Shown: positions 20,375 through 31,779 of the stretch, in pieces
How the letters are laid out: each line of letters starts with the position of its first letter
Position numbering within the stretch: the first letter of the stretch is position 1
Assembly: GCF_905475395.1 (NCBI RefSeq)
Contig: NC_058341.1
Location: forward strand, 72,289,597 to 72,353,596
From: Chrysoperla carnea
Taxonomy: Eukaryota > Arthropoda > Insecta > Neuroptera > Chrysopidae
Direction of reading: 5' to 3'
DNA length: 64,000 nucleotides
The notes under the pieces: generated by a model
What the model saw: only the letters and a program-made list of their open reading frames with translations
The model's database searches: none
What the model was told of the DNA's origin: nothing
Made by a program: the position numbers and the translations under genes

Positions 20375-20935
20375 GTAAGCGTACTACTTTTTTTAACCAA
20401 AAATTCGTTACAGAGCAAACAGCAGGAAAGGGTCGATAAAGGGGTTACAAATGTTGGACAAAAAATCCGACAGATGAATTTGCGATTTACGGAGTAAATA
20501 CTCGTCCTTTCAAAAAAGATAAATTTAATAGTTCTAGACAGTACAAAAATTTAGTACTTTTATTTTATCACTTTTTAACATAACCTCAAAATTTCCGATA
20601 TAACGGCAAAAAACCATTGTCTGGTTTTTAATTTTTTATTCCGCGAAAAAAATGCAATCGTTATGTAATTTGGTACAATTGAATCAATTTGAATTTCTAA
20701 TAGCATGGTATTTTTTTGTCTGGTCTAGAACTATTTATTACATTTAACTTTTTTTCATAGGACGAGTATTTACGTCGCAAATCGCAAAAAATCGTTTGCC
20801 ATCACTTTAAACCTCCACCCCTCTTTACCGACAAACATTCAGCTGTTGGAGTTTTCACCCAACATTTGTAACCCTTTTATCGACCCTTTCCTGCTGAGTT
20901 TACCTTGTAACGAATTATTTTGTAAATTGACTACT
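20375..20935. mobile_element. small TIR element (family M), copy 2
   Basis: GTGTAAGCGTACTACTTTTT and TTCGTTACAGAGCA at the left mirror GTAACGAATTA at the right. The core TTTACCGACAAACATTCAGC is shared with copy 1 (9795-10375). It is itself partly palindromic (TGCGATTTACGGAGTAAATA against ATTTACGTCGCAAATCGCAA). Confidence 0.7.
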
Positions 20936-21114
20936 TTCTCAGTTAGAACGTTTAGTCTACACTGTCTGTGTGAAACAAAATAATGAATTGTAATTGAAAT
21001 GAAAAGGTCTATTGAAAAAATATATCAACTATATTTCATAGAAAACAAATCAATTTTTGTGTAGCCATAATAGAATTAATAATTTAGTGATTAAAAAGAC
21101 TTACCTATACTATT

Positions 21115-21270
21115 TTTGTTTGTTTTTTGTTTTTTTTTTTGTTTTTTTTTTTTGTTTTTTTTTTTTTTTTTTTTGGGAAGAACATTGTGGCGGAGTAGAT
21201 TTGTAAGGTGAATTTGGAGAGGGGTTTTTGGATATGGTAATTTTGATGAAAGTAAAAATCTTTTTTTTTT
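21115..21270. repeat. poly-T run plus one G-rich minisatellite unit
   Basis: A T-rich run (21115-21173) is followed by GAACATTGTGGCGGAGTAGA, one unit of the array found at 13740-14755. Frames here are low-complexity shadows. Confidence 0.75.
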
Positions 21271-22000
21271 TGAAGGTTACGACACACAGCTTAATATTTA
21301 TATATATTTGTAGATCTGACAAAAGCAGCCAGTATGCATACTGGCCTACAATTTTCCTGAGCCGTTTTCTCAGACCTACATCCTTAACATGGCAATTTAA
21401 CGACTATATGTTTTATTATGAACACTTGTAGGCCACGAAAAACACATGAAAGCTGGGCTATATTACCATAAAATTTTGTGACCTACACTGTTACTCCGAC
21501 TTATTTTTGGTTTTGTTTTTCCATAAAAGTGACATTCAATTTTACTAATATTTATTAAACATTTTTATAAAAATTAGCCGGTTGTTCATAAATTTTCATA
21601 CCCTTGTTTTTCCGACATGTTGGGAGTGGAGATCACGCCAAACGGTCCAATATTTTTGTAGGCCACTATTATTCTTTCTGATTATATCCATTTATCTCTT
21701 GCATTCAAGAAAAAAGCAATTGGTTGTTCATTTTTTTTCAATAGGTCTCTTATTGATTTCAAAGTTTTCGTAAATGTAAACGTTGTAGGTTACACCGAAA
21801 TGAAGCCACTTACGAAGTTTTGTAAGAGTGTTATTCTTGAAACCATACCCCCGGCCCCGCTCTCTGTACTATCTTTGTTGAAATAAATTGAAAATATGTA
21901 ATTGATAATTTAAAAAAATTTAAAAAACAGAATTAATTTTTTGATTCGTTGTAGTGTAATTTTGACCAAGAAAAAAGCTTTGTTTATCAAAATATTGAAA
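21271..22000. other. no gene seen
   Basis: No supported gene; short frames at 21228-21773 look like chance open frames. Confidence 0.5.
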
Positions 22001-22039
22001 ACTGATTATCCATCCCTTGTGGAAATACATCTGTGCTGT

Positions 22040-22375
22040 AACTCAGAATATTTAGTAAATTCAGAAAAAGAATATGTAAAGTAAAACTATCTCCGAAAAA
22101 TCCAGAAAAAGCCTGAAAATATCAAATAAATTATTAATCAATTATTTAATGACAGATATAGGTATTCGATTGAGACCATTTCGGAAGAAATATTTTGAGT
22201 TCTCCTAGAAGATTTTTTCAGAATTAATCAGAGATTTTATGAAATTAGATAGCTAAATAAAGTAAGAGTAAGACTTTTTCTGAGTTTTTCAGAATTAATC
22301 AGTAAAATTTAAAACATTTGTCGAATAATTAATTACTGTAAGTTTTACTTTTATAAACAGTGTGTCTAGCTTAGT
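22040..22375 (+). repeat. dispersed repeat family S (CTGAAAAAGTC), copy 1
   Basis: GTAAAACTATCTCCGAAAAA, TCAAATAAATTATTAATCAA and AGACTTTTTCAGAATTAATC-type words are shared with 26330-26566 (inverted), 29740-29960, 41990-42310 and 44690-44995. The repeat is non-coding and itself full of short inverted TTTTTCAGA/TCTGAAAAA words. Confidence 0.75.
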
Positions 22376-22627
22376 TGGCTGCAAAATTTATTCTATATAA
22401 AAAGCCCTGCTTCCAAGAATATTAACAATAACCCAGTGAACACATGACCTTAATATGACTTCATACATAGGTAATATAGAGATCATAGGTCATAGGTCAT
22501 ATTTTACGTAAACATAATGGTGACTCAATTTATGATGTCAATATGATGTCATATTGAATTACCTCACTATTAAATAATGCTGACATTAAATTTGATTTTG
22601 ATATGATGTCATTTTTTTGAGTGTAAT

Positions 22628-22985
22628 GTTACGTAAAACTGATGTAATATTTTAATCACATTGTGCCGTCATATCAAAGTCATAACTTTACGTATTATTT
22701 TCGTAATATGTGAATCATATTCTTACCTCAGAAACATGTCATACTGTTACGTAAAACGGATGTCATTTTTTAGTCACATTGTGACGTCATATCAAAGTCA
22801 TAAGTTTACGTATTATTTATGTAATATGCGAATCATATTCTTACCAAAGAAACATGTCATACTGTTACGTAAAACTGATGTGATATTTTAATCGCATTGT
22901 GACGTCATATCAAAGTGATAAGTTTACGTAGTGTTTCCGTAATGTGGGAATCATATTCTTACCTCAGAAACATACTCATACTCTT
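22628..22985. repeat. 118-bp tandem repeats, 3 units
   Basis: GTTACGTAAAAC starts at 22628, 22746 and 22864, an exact 118-bp period. Each unit carries GTGACGTCATATCAAAGT and ATCATATTCTTACC. The frame at 22661-22891 is open only because the unit repeats. Confidence 0.85.
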
Positions 22986-23024
22986 GTGTATGTATATATA
23001 TCAACTAGTAGAGTGAAATTACGT

Positions 23025-25055
23025 AATCCTGGCTTCTTTCTAGTAGAGTGAAATTACGCCTTGTGTATGGATTAAAAGTTCGAGCAACGAAACTTGGCGG
23101 TTTTTCTTTTCACATCAAAATAAGTATTTTTTGAAATTTTTTACTTTCCCGGAGTGGTGCAACATGTCTAAAAAACAAAATGGCGTCAAAAATGGCATTT
23201 TTTTCAGAAATTTTATCTTTTTTATTTTATATTTTAAAGAGGAGACATCACAGCATATCCAAATTTGGTAGGTTTGTAGTAGTGGTTATAAACTACACCT
23301 CATTTTATTTGGGGGGGGGGGTTTTCGTCACCTCCCCCCCAAGTTATATATTCATATATACATATATATGATAATTGGGTTCATTTGACTGTAACTTAAA
23401 AACTAATGGACCGATTTTAATGAAATTTTTACGAAAAGTAGGTTTTAATACAAACAATTTTCAGTTAATGTTTTTAAAATTCTAAATTTTAGGATTTTTT
23501 TTAAATGGCTGCCATTTTATGCCATTTGGTCCTAAGAAGTTAATTTTTTTTTTAAATTGTAGCATTTTTAATTACCTGTCGATTTTATAGGGAATTGCAT
23601 ACCCATAAAATGACTCCTTGGCCCATATTTTTGCAAAAAACGGAAAATTTAACACTTTCTGGAAATAATTGTTAGGGGGGTGTATGGACTGGCTTTGGGG
23701 GGTGTTTTTTGCTTTGGCTTCAGAAAACTATTTTTCAAAAAGGTCTGTAGGGTTCAAAGCAAAATTTTTTAGTTTTAACCTCCGCGCTGTTAGGGGAAAG
23801 GGGTGTATGGAATAGATGTATTTTAAAAGATTTTAAAAAGAGGTCAAAATAGTTTTAAATGCTAAAGTAACCCAAAACTTTAGATGTTTGTATTAATATA
23901 GTCCTTTTTACAACATCCACCCCTTCCCCTCCCGCTTTCATACTTTTTGCAAATTAAAAATTTTTATGACGTATAAAGGGGTTTTTGGAGTCGCTGATCT
24001 CGAATTTTGCAAAGTATTATCAAAAAAATTATAATATTTTTAGGGGGTGGCCAAAAATTCGCGATCAGCTACCCCAAAAACCCCTTTATACGTCATAAAA
24101 ATTTTTAATTTGCAAAAAGTATGAAAGCGGGAGGGGAAGGGGTGGATGTTGTAAAAAGGACTATATTAATACAAACATCTAAAGTTTTGGGTTACTTTAG
24201 CATTTAAAACTATTTTGACCTCTTTTTAAAATCTTTTAAAATACATCTATTCCATACACCCCTTTCCACTAACAGCGCGGGGGTTAAAACTAAAAAATTT
24301 TGCTTTGAACCCTACAGACCTTTTTGAAAAATAGTTTTCTGAAGCCAAAGCAAAAAACACCCCCCAAAGCCAGTCCATACACCCCCCTAACAATTATTTC
24401 CAGAAAGTGTTAAATTTTCCGTCTTTTGCAAAAATATGGGCCAAGGAGTCATTTTATGGGTATGCAATTCCCTATAAAATCGAAAGGTAATTAAAAATGC
24501 TACAATTTAAAAAAAAAATTAACTTCCTAGGACCAAATGGCATAAAATGGCAGCCATTTAAAAAAAATCCTAAAATTTAGAATTTTGGCCGAATTATTCG
24601 GCGGATTTGTTTAAAACATTAACTGAAAATTGTTTGTATTAAAACCTACTTTTCGTAAAAATTTCATTAAAATCGGTCCATTAGTTTTTAAGTTACAGTC
24701 AAATGAACCCAATTATCATGTATATATGAATATATAACTTGGGGGGGAGGTGACGAAAACCCCCCCAAATAAAATGAGGTGTAGTTTATAACCACTACTA
24801 CAAACCTACCAAATTTGGATATGCTGTGATGTCTCCTCTTTAAAATATAAAATAAAAAAGATAAAATTTCTGAAAAAAATGCCATTTTTGACGCCATTTT
24901 GTTTTTTAGACATGTTGCACCACTCCGGGAAAGTAAAAAATTTCAAAAATACTTATTTTGATGTGAAAAGAAAAACCCCCAAGTTTCGTTGCTCGAACTT
25001 TTAATCCATATAACCGACTTTTTTTGCTTAGATTTACTCCAGTATTCTACTAGTT
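23025..25055. mobile_element. near-perfect 2-kb palindrome (family P)
   Basis: Two arms of about 950 bp (about 23055-24005 and 24057-25010) mirror each other around 24031 with only scattered differences, for example GTTAGGGGAAAGG against CCTTTCCACTAAC. The identical 46-residue starts of the frames at 23180 (+) and 24688 (-) are the two arms read outward, not genes. A diverged family member is at 17175-18290. A transcript would form a very long hairpin. Confidence 0.9.
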
Positions 25056-25672
25056 AGAACTTTGTGTATTATTCGCGAAGTTAGTTTTATGTAATTTAGG
25101 GTATATAATCATGTTCCTTTCTAGCAGTAAGTATTGTTATGATTTCTCGGCTGTTCAGGAAAGATCAAACACACAATGAGTAAATACATCATTGTGATTC
25201 AATATATAAATTTTTATTTATGTCTAACAGGAATAAATAGATCAATTCATTACATATCGATGATATTTTAATCTCGTGACATCGAGCAACGTAAAAATTA
25301 GGTAAACCTTACGTAAAGAAAAGTCATATTTAAGGAAGGTATTTGACATCATTATAACATCATTTCCAGGGCATTTTAATTACAATGTCGTGACATATAA
25401 TAACGTAAGAATTATGTAAACCTTACGTAAGGATAAATCATATTTAAGTCAGATATTTTACATAAACGAGACGTCACGGTGATAGCATTGTTAGATCATT
25501 TTAATGTCAATTAGGTTTACGTCATTATATTACTTAAAAATCTTACTTCAGGAAGTGGTAAATAATGATTCAAACGTGACCCATCTGTGACACATATCTT
25601 ACGTAAATTATGACATTGCGTGACTCAGTTTAACGTCATTCGGACGTCATATTTACGTTGTGTTCACTGGAA

Positions 25673-26329
25673 TGCTATTTACTGTTGACATAGAATGTAT
25701 AAGATGTCGACAAATTGAGAAGAGTCGATAGGAATGTTAATGGGCGTTTAGAAATGTACACCATTTTGAACAGATAATGAAGGAAACGGTTCAAGAAATC
25801 ACTTCCGAAATGTGTTAGAGTGTATTTAAACAATTTTGTAACAGTAGTATTGCATGCATGGGATGCGAAGGTGAATACGTTGAGGCAAAACCTAACTGAA
25901 GATAAATGTTTAGGAATAAATTGTTAACGAAGGGAATGTTTTAACCACTTCAATTTTAAATTAAATGTTGCAAATCCTTATAAAGCATGTTATCTGTTAC
26001 CCAAATTAAAAAGTCTTCGTACTTAAAATAATTATTTGCTAATTTGAAACGTTTATAACCAAAGAATTAATACAGAACATTTATTTTTCATACATTTCGT
26101 TACAATTATTATTGTTGACGTAAGTAAAAACGGTTATAGTCAGTTCGTTTTTGCCACCTTCACGTATCATACATGTAATTGTTATTTGATGAAATTGTTT
26201 AGATACACTCCTACACAATCTCGGAAGTCATTTCTTAAACCTTCTCTGAAGAGTAACCAAAGTGAATGTATATTCAATATATATCAGAGAGATTATATCA
26301 GTAAAACATTTTTTATTTTTCTTACGAAA
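25673..26329. other. no gene seen
   Basis: AT-rich, with a few short open stretches (YKACYLLPKLKSLRT-like) that are too short to support a gene. Confidence 0.45.
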
Positions 26330-26566
26330 AGTATTCAATGTGATAAAAGTAAAACTTACAGTAAGTAATTAATTTTTCGAAAATGTGCAATGTTTTAAAT
26401 TTTACTAATTAATTCTGAAAAACTCTGAAAAAGTCATACTGTTATTTTATTATGCTAACTAAATTTTCATAAAAAATGTGATTAATTCTGAAAAAGTCTT
26501 CTATTTTCGGACTTTTTCTGGGCTTTTCATAGATAGTTTTACTTGACATATTCTTTTTTTTATATG
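26330..26566 (-). repeat. dispersed repeat family S, inverted copy
   Basis: Reverse complement of 22040-22375 (TTTTCGGACTTTTTCTGGGC, ATAGTTTTACTTGACATATT). It is interrupted at 26566 by the LINE. Confidence 0.7.
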
Positions 26567-29435
26567 AAAGAGTGAGTAAAGATAATGCGATTAATAATTA
26601 CGGACGCATGCTGGTAAATTTTTGTGAAAGTGTACAATTATACATTTTGAATGGGAGAACGAAAGGGGATTCAGAAGGAGAATGGACAAACATTAGTAAG
26701 AATGGATGCAGTGTAATAGATTATGTCCTAACGTCAACCTCGCTATATGAACTTGGTGTGAACTTAAGTGTGCAAGAAGAGCTGGAATCCCAGCAAATGC
26801 CATTAAATGTGCAAGTAATGTATATGGAATGCAAAGAGATATCACAAATTTATCAAAATGAAAGATTGATTAAATATAGATGGTCGGAAGGATGCTGGGA
26901 GGAGTTATTGGAAAAATGTAAAACAATGGAATCCAAATTTTATGAAATAGGGGTAAGGTGGTTTTTGAATAAAGGCGATGTAAAAAACGCAGTGGGTATC
27001 TTAAATAAATAAATACGAAGCCGAGCAAAAATAAGAATAGCTGGTTTGACGAAGACTACAGCCAATTTAAGCAGGAAGCAAAAAAGGAGTTGCGTATGTT
27101 TAGGCAATCAAGAAATGAAGAAACATTAAGAGCGTATATTGAATCAAAGAAACTATATAACGAGGTTTTGGTTAGGAAAAAACGACAACACGAAGAAAAA
27201 ATAAAGGAGGATATTAATTGTGCACTAGAAAATAGAGACGACAAAGCATTGTGGAAGTTGATATGGAATAAGCATTATAGTACGACAAATGGAATAATTG
27301 AACAGAAGGAATATTATAAAAATTTATACGACACAGATACATGCGAAAACGAAGAGATCGGCATGGAAGAGCAAAATATAGTATATATTGAAAAACTTGA
27401 TAAAGAGATAGATTTATCAGAGGTGTTTGTGGCCATAAAATCATTGAAAAAAGGTAAAGCGGCAGGTATTGATGATTTTTTTAATGTATTTTTGGTTTGT
27501 CTGGTTGAGTGTAACAGGTTTATGATTGTAGTAACTAGTAACGGAGTTGTATCAAACGCTGCATTCAAGTAGGCAATTCCCAGATGCATAGGCAACAGGT
27601 ATTATTTGTAATATGTATAAAAGAAAAGGAAGAATGGATGATGTGAATAAGTATAGAGCCATTACATTATTACTGAACATAAGCAAAGTTTACACAAAAA
27701 TGTTGTCTGACCGAATACAAGAATGGGCGTCTGAGAATAATATAATCAGTGAGTTTCAAAGTGGATTTAGGAAGGGATATGAAACAGTAGATAACATCCT
27801 TGTTTTAAAATATTTAACCGAGAAAAATTTAAAAAGAAAACGTAACAAGATGTACTGCTGCTTTATATATTGATGCAAGGCTTTTGACTCAGTGGACAGA
27901 GCTCTTCTATGGCATAAATTAAAAAAATTAAAAATGTCCAACAATATTTTAAATATATTGAAATCTATATATTCCCAATCCCAGTGTTGTGTGAAATTAA
28001 ATGACGGATACATAACAAAATCTTTTATCACTAATTATGAGCAATTTTATTTCTGTTATTTATTAACGATATACCTCAGCACCTGGAAGAGATTAATACA
28101 ACAAGCCCATGCATCCGGAACACAGAAATTAAAATCCTCATGTATGCAGACGATATAGTTCTGTTATCGGACTCGATTGGAGGAATGAGAAGAGCTCTAA
28201 ATGGAGTGGTAGAATATGTCGAGAAGTGGAAATTAAGGGTAAATGTGGAAAAAACCAAAATGTTAGTCGTAAGCAAGGGCTCAAAAACTAATAACAAATG
28301 TATGTGGGAGATGTATGGAGAAGAAATTGAGTGTGTAAGGTATTTTAAATATTTGGGAGTATATATTTCACATGATGGGCAATAGAAAGTGCAACAAGAG
28401 AATATTTTAAGGAAAGCCAAAAGTGTATGTGCAGCAGTAAAAATGTGTGTTAACAATCATCCTAATTTGCCAGTAAGTATCTGTCTGCGATTGGTTAAGG
28501 CACTGCTTTTTTCGGTGTTGTCATATGGTTCGCGAATATGGGAAATGGGACAAATAGATCCAAGATTAAATAGTCTTATCTGCGCTGCGTATAAACATAT
28601 ACTGGGGATAGCAGTGTCTACCCCTAATGAAGCAACACTTGTTGAATTGGGTGAGTTGCCGTTCGAGGCTTTTCTAAGACGGCAGTGTTTAAATTATTAC
28701 TATCGCATTCAGGACAGCACGAAGGCGATACAAAAAGACTGGGTATGAAAGATAGAGTGGTTGAAATAATGAACGAAATAGGAATGAATAAGGACATGCC
28801 TGATTTAGAATACTTGCATAAAAAAAATTAATTCAAGTGGGCCTGGAAGAAAATTACAGAAAAAAGATGTTCGAACGTATATCACTATCACTTGCAAACA
28901 GAGATACAAGAAGACTACTAGCTTACTTTAGAACGGGAAGGTATGTGTGGGAAAATAAAAATAAAATAAACGGTGAGAGAGTATGTGGGAGTATATGTGG
29001 AGGGTGTGAGTCGGGAAATCATTTTATTTTTGAATGTCAGGATATAAGTGCGGAAGTAAGAGATAATGTTTTAAAGGAAGGATTGGTTTCGCTGGACCGG
29101 GTTTTAAATGTTAGGGATGGAAGGCAGATAACGATAGTTTCGCAATATATAGAAAAAGTGATGAGTGAGAGAAAAAGTAGGCTCTAAGGGCTGAAGAAAG
29201 CTTAAATTTATGTTGATTTTTATTATGTTTAACTCATTGTTAGTTTTTATTTTTAATTTTGTTTTATTAGAATTTTATAATTCTTTGTTTAAGAATGTGT
29301 ATACAATCTTTGATTAATTTCGGCATCAGGAGTTGGTTCCCTTTAGAGGGAGTGACATAAGTGGGTCACACGGCATAATTCGCGGCATAGCTCGAATTCT
29401 TCCAACATTATCACCTGAAACCGATACGAGTTGTA
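26567..29435 (+). mobile_element. long decayed APE-type LINE
   Basis: A non-LTR retrotransposon on the plus strand: end of the AP endonuclease domain, linker, reverse transcriptase, C-terminal zinc knuckle and 3' UTR (29188-29435, with TTGTAATATTTTATTTA near its end). The 5' part (start of the endonuclease and any ORF1) is missing, and family S sequence abuts it at 26566. The 3' end lies within bases of the last exon of the C-type lectin gene, which is on the other strand. Confidence 0.8.
26572..29187 (+). pseudogene. LINE endonuclease/reverse transcriptase ORF, frameshifted
   Basis: 26572-27012 encodes the end of an endonuclease (INNYGRMLVNFC, LYILNGRTKGD, SVIDYVLTS). Then in other frames come NSWFDEDYSQFKQEAKKELR (from about 27040), KGKAAGIDD (about 27450), DVNKYRAITLLLNISKVYTK and FQSGFRKGYETVDNI (27613-27873), MYADDIVLLSD with the catalytic aspartates (28140), YFKYLGVYIS (about 28345), SVLSYGSRIWEM (about 28515), and a CCHC knuckle CGGCESGNHFIFEC (about 28996). 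At least five frameshifts or stops break it. The RT core boxes are recognisable, so the decay is moderate. The clade is uncertain. Confidence 0.85.
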
Positions 29436-29440
29436 ATATT

Positions 29441-29631
29441 TTATTTAATATGGTAAAATAATAACTTACATGTGGTGAATTTCGTAACCTCGCATGCGAA
29501 TATTGATGGCATCGAACAAGGAAAATCGTTTAGTCGTCCTCTGTTAGACATTGATCCACAATTTTGGCCAAATAATTCATTTGGTTGTCCTGGTACCCAT
29601 GAATTATAACCCGCTGTCTCCAAATCTTGAC
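29441..29631 (-). CDS. C-type lectin, exon 3 (C-terminal half of CRD)
   Basis: The acceptor TTTTGCAG precedes 29631; joining exon 2 completes a glycine codon (G|GT). The exon encodes NSWVPGQPNELFGQNCGSM, RGRLNDFPC and PSIFACE, the second half of a carbohydrate-recognition domain. QPN fills the position of the sugar-binding triplet (EPN or QPD in classical lectins) and LND stands at the WND calcium-site position. Read through, the frame ends at 29441, giving a 182-residue protein. A perfect donor (GTAAGT) at 29469 could instead lead to a further exon. AATAAA overlaps the stop codon. A LINE ends immediately beyond, so the original 3' end may have been altered. Confidence 0.85.
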
Positions 29632-29739
29632 CTGCAAAATATTAGAAGACTTGTTGTTATAATCTTTCCTAAATAATTTGCCTATAGTGGGTCATAATAT
29701 ACAGAGTGGATCATTTTAATCGATACACAACTAACTAAT

Positions 29740-29960
29740 GAAATTTGTTTAAATTTTACTCTGATTAATTCTGAAAAAGTCTTTTAGTAGAGTTCAAAAA
29801 CTTGTAATAATGCAGTCTTTATAAGTTTTACAGAGATCTTTTCAGACTTTTTCGGAATTTTTCAGACTTACTCATTCTTCTATAATTGTTTTTCAGAACA
29901 TTGCAAAGACTAAATTAGACTATTGGCAGAGAAATATTTCCACCAGGATATGTTGGGTAA
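29740..29960 (-). repeat. dispersed repeat family S copy
   Basis: ATTAATTCTGAAAAAGTCTT, AGATCTTTTCAGACTTTTTC and ACTAAATTAGACTATT are shared with 41990-42310. It lies in lectin intron 2, just upstream of exon 3 in transcript sense. Confidence 0.65.
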
Positions 29961-30289
29961 ATTTTGTGTTTAGCGGTGGGCCAAGCACATTATAAGGTTT
30001 TTATGAACTGGAGCTCTATACGAGCTTCACTGCCGAAGTCTTAAGTTAGGCTGAAGGCCATAAGTAATGAATAGAAGCTGCACGCGACCGCAGCGAAATT
30101 CAAGAGATAGATCTTAAGATTCAAGAGATAGGAGTAATGGTTTTGTTAAGTGAGCAAGCTAAGCGGGGGGCTATATCTATTAATGAACTGAAGCTGCAGG
30201 TTAATTAAAATTTACAATCGTTGATAAAATGTCATAATCAAATAAATTTGACTTTTTATTTATTATTTAGCAATAACGGCCACTTATTT

Positions 30290-30356
30290 TTATACCATAT
30301 ATATGAAATATACATAGTATATTAAGTTTAGTCCCAAGTTTGTAACGCTTAAAAAT
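30290..30356 (+). repeat. family R head, interrupted
   Basis: ATATTAAGTTTAGTCCCAAG and GTAACGCTTAAAAAT, then cut by the palindrome at 30357. The R tail resumes at about 31150. Confidence 0.75.
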
Positions 30357-31110
30357 AAGCTCATCAAGAGCAACAAAAAACCTCTTGTCCAAATTTTTAT
30401 CTGACCCTTAATTTGGAAGCTACAGGTATGACAAAAATTGATAAATTTGATTATTCACTGACTATCATTCGATAATCACTAGCCAATGATAATCAGAAGA
30501 TATTAGTATATTTTTTTTAAATTAATATTCAACTGGGGTAGGGATTTTTAAAAATTATAACATGATTTGATTGGATTATATTATTTTGCAAAAACAGTAA
30601 ATTATTGTATGTAAACAAACAAACAATGTGACAATGGGTATGGTTTGTTTGCTTAGGTCCAATGATAAGTTGTTTACTTATAATTATTATCATTTTCTCA
30701 GAATAATAGAATAAAAATATTAAAAGTGGGGCAATTTAATAATTTTATACATTTTTTATTCTATTATTCTGAGAAAATAATAATAATTATAAGTAAACAA
30801 CTTATCATTGGACCTAAGCAAACAAACCACACCCATTGTCACATAGTTTGTTTGTTTACGTACAATAATTTAATGTTTTTGCAAAATTATATAATCCAAT
30901 CAAATCATGTTATAATTTTAAAAAATCCCTACCTCAGTTGAATATTATTTAAAAAAATTTACAAATATCCTCGGATTATCATTGGCTACTGGCTATCGAA
31001 TGATAGTCAGTGAATAATCAAATTTATCAATTTTTGCCATACCTGTAGCTTCCAAATTAAGGGTCAGATAAAAATTTGGACAAGAGGTTTTGGTTGCTCT
31101 TGATGAGCTT
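30357..31110. mobile_element. 754-bp palindrome inside family R (lectin intron 2)
   Basis: AAGCTCATCAAGAGCAAC at the left mirrors GTTGCTCTTGATGAGCTT at the right; centre near 30733 with a loop of only a few tens of bases (ATATTAAAAGTGGGGC). Internal words (GTTTGTTTGCTTAGGTCCAA, CATTCGATAATCA) mirror throughout with few changes. Parts of the arms (CTACAGGTATGNCAAAAATT, GACTATCATTCGATAAT) recur at 45120-45240, so it belongs to the same fold-back family as the element at 45-55 kb. Confidence 0.9.
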
Positions 31111-31145
31111 ATTTTGAGAAGTTAGGTTTCTGCAGTTAATAACAG

Positions 31146-31225
31146 AATACGTTGTATATAAAGTAATCAACACTGACTATGCATGGTATTTCAACAATTA
31201 ACTCAGTCAATTGTTTGTTTTCACT
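31146..31225 (+). repeat. family R tail
   Basis: GTAATCAACACTGACTATGC and AACTCAGTCAATTGTTTG; continues the R copy begun at 30290. Confidence 0.75.
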
Positions 31226-31750
31226 TGTTTTTTAATAAATTATTTATTTAAAATAATGTAAAAATTATGTTTACGATCGTTTCGGCTTGTTCAGCCATTT
31301 TCAAAACAATGTGAATTATTTTAAATTGACAAGGGATTTATACTATTAATTACATAATTATTGTCAGTTAATTAAAAAATAAATCAAATTAAATGTTTTG
31401 GAGGCCTTGGACGTACACAAGGTATCTAAGAATCAAGGGGTATTACTTAATGACCAAATTGACATTTTCAAGTCAACATTGTAATCTGCAATTTAAACAA
31501 TAATTTTAAAAAGTTTTTATTAAACGTTTGTTTTGTCCTAAACCACATTTCTATTTATTATTTTTTTTAAATATTTTTTATGCATTTTTCAATTAACTGA
31601 CAATAATTATGTAATTAATAGTATAAATCCCTTGTAAATTAAAAATAATTCACATTTTTTTGAAAATGGCTGAACAAGCCGAAACGATCGTAAGCATAAT
31701 TTTAATATTATTTCAAATAAATAATTTATTAAAAAATTAAGTGGTCGTCA
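31226..31750. repeat. inverted pair of Penelope-type terminal repeats (tentative)
   Basis: 31226-31385 and 31560-31750 are inverted copies of one segment, which recurs at 32470-32705. The core, read as GAAAATGGCTGAACAAGCCG then AAACGATCGTAA, has the form of the sequence found at Penelope-like element ends: stem GGCT/AGCC, then GAAA, then a short ACG/CGT stem with GTA. No coding sequence accompanies it. The assignment rests on that motif only. Confidence 0.45.
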
Positions 31751-31779
31751 TTGCTAAATAATAAATAAAAAGTATAATG

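Larger units (their letters stand above)
22433..25672. mobile_element. DNA transposon with CCAGTGAACACA ends
   Basis: The left end CCAGTGAACACATGACCTTA and the right end, reverse complement TTCCAGTGAACACAACGTAA, form terminal inverted repeats. Both sub-terminal regions are rich in TTACGTAA palindromes and GACGTCAT words: tandem at 22600-22985, dispersed at 25270-25670. No transposase is seen. The middle is occupied by a long palindrome (23025-25055), probably a later insertion. The target duplication could not be fixed by eye. Confidence 0.7.

Noticed and set aside
21105..21322. Lysine-rich proteins on the minus strand
   Set aside because: Translation of a poly-T/poly-A tract.
23180..24897. 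Two conserved 63-69 residue proteins beginning MASKMAFFSEIL
   Set aside because: They are the two arms of one palindrome read outward and inherit their similarity from it; the C-termini differ because of a G-run length change.
27056..28456. Minus-strand frames within 27056-28456
   Set aside because: Antisense of the LINE reverse transcriptase; the plus strand has all family motifs.
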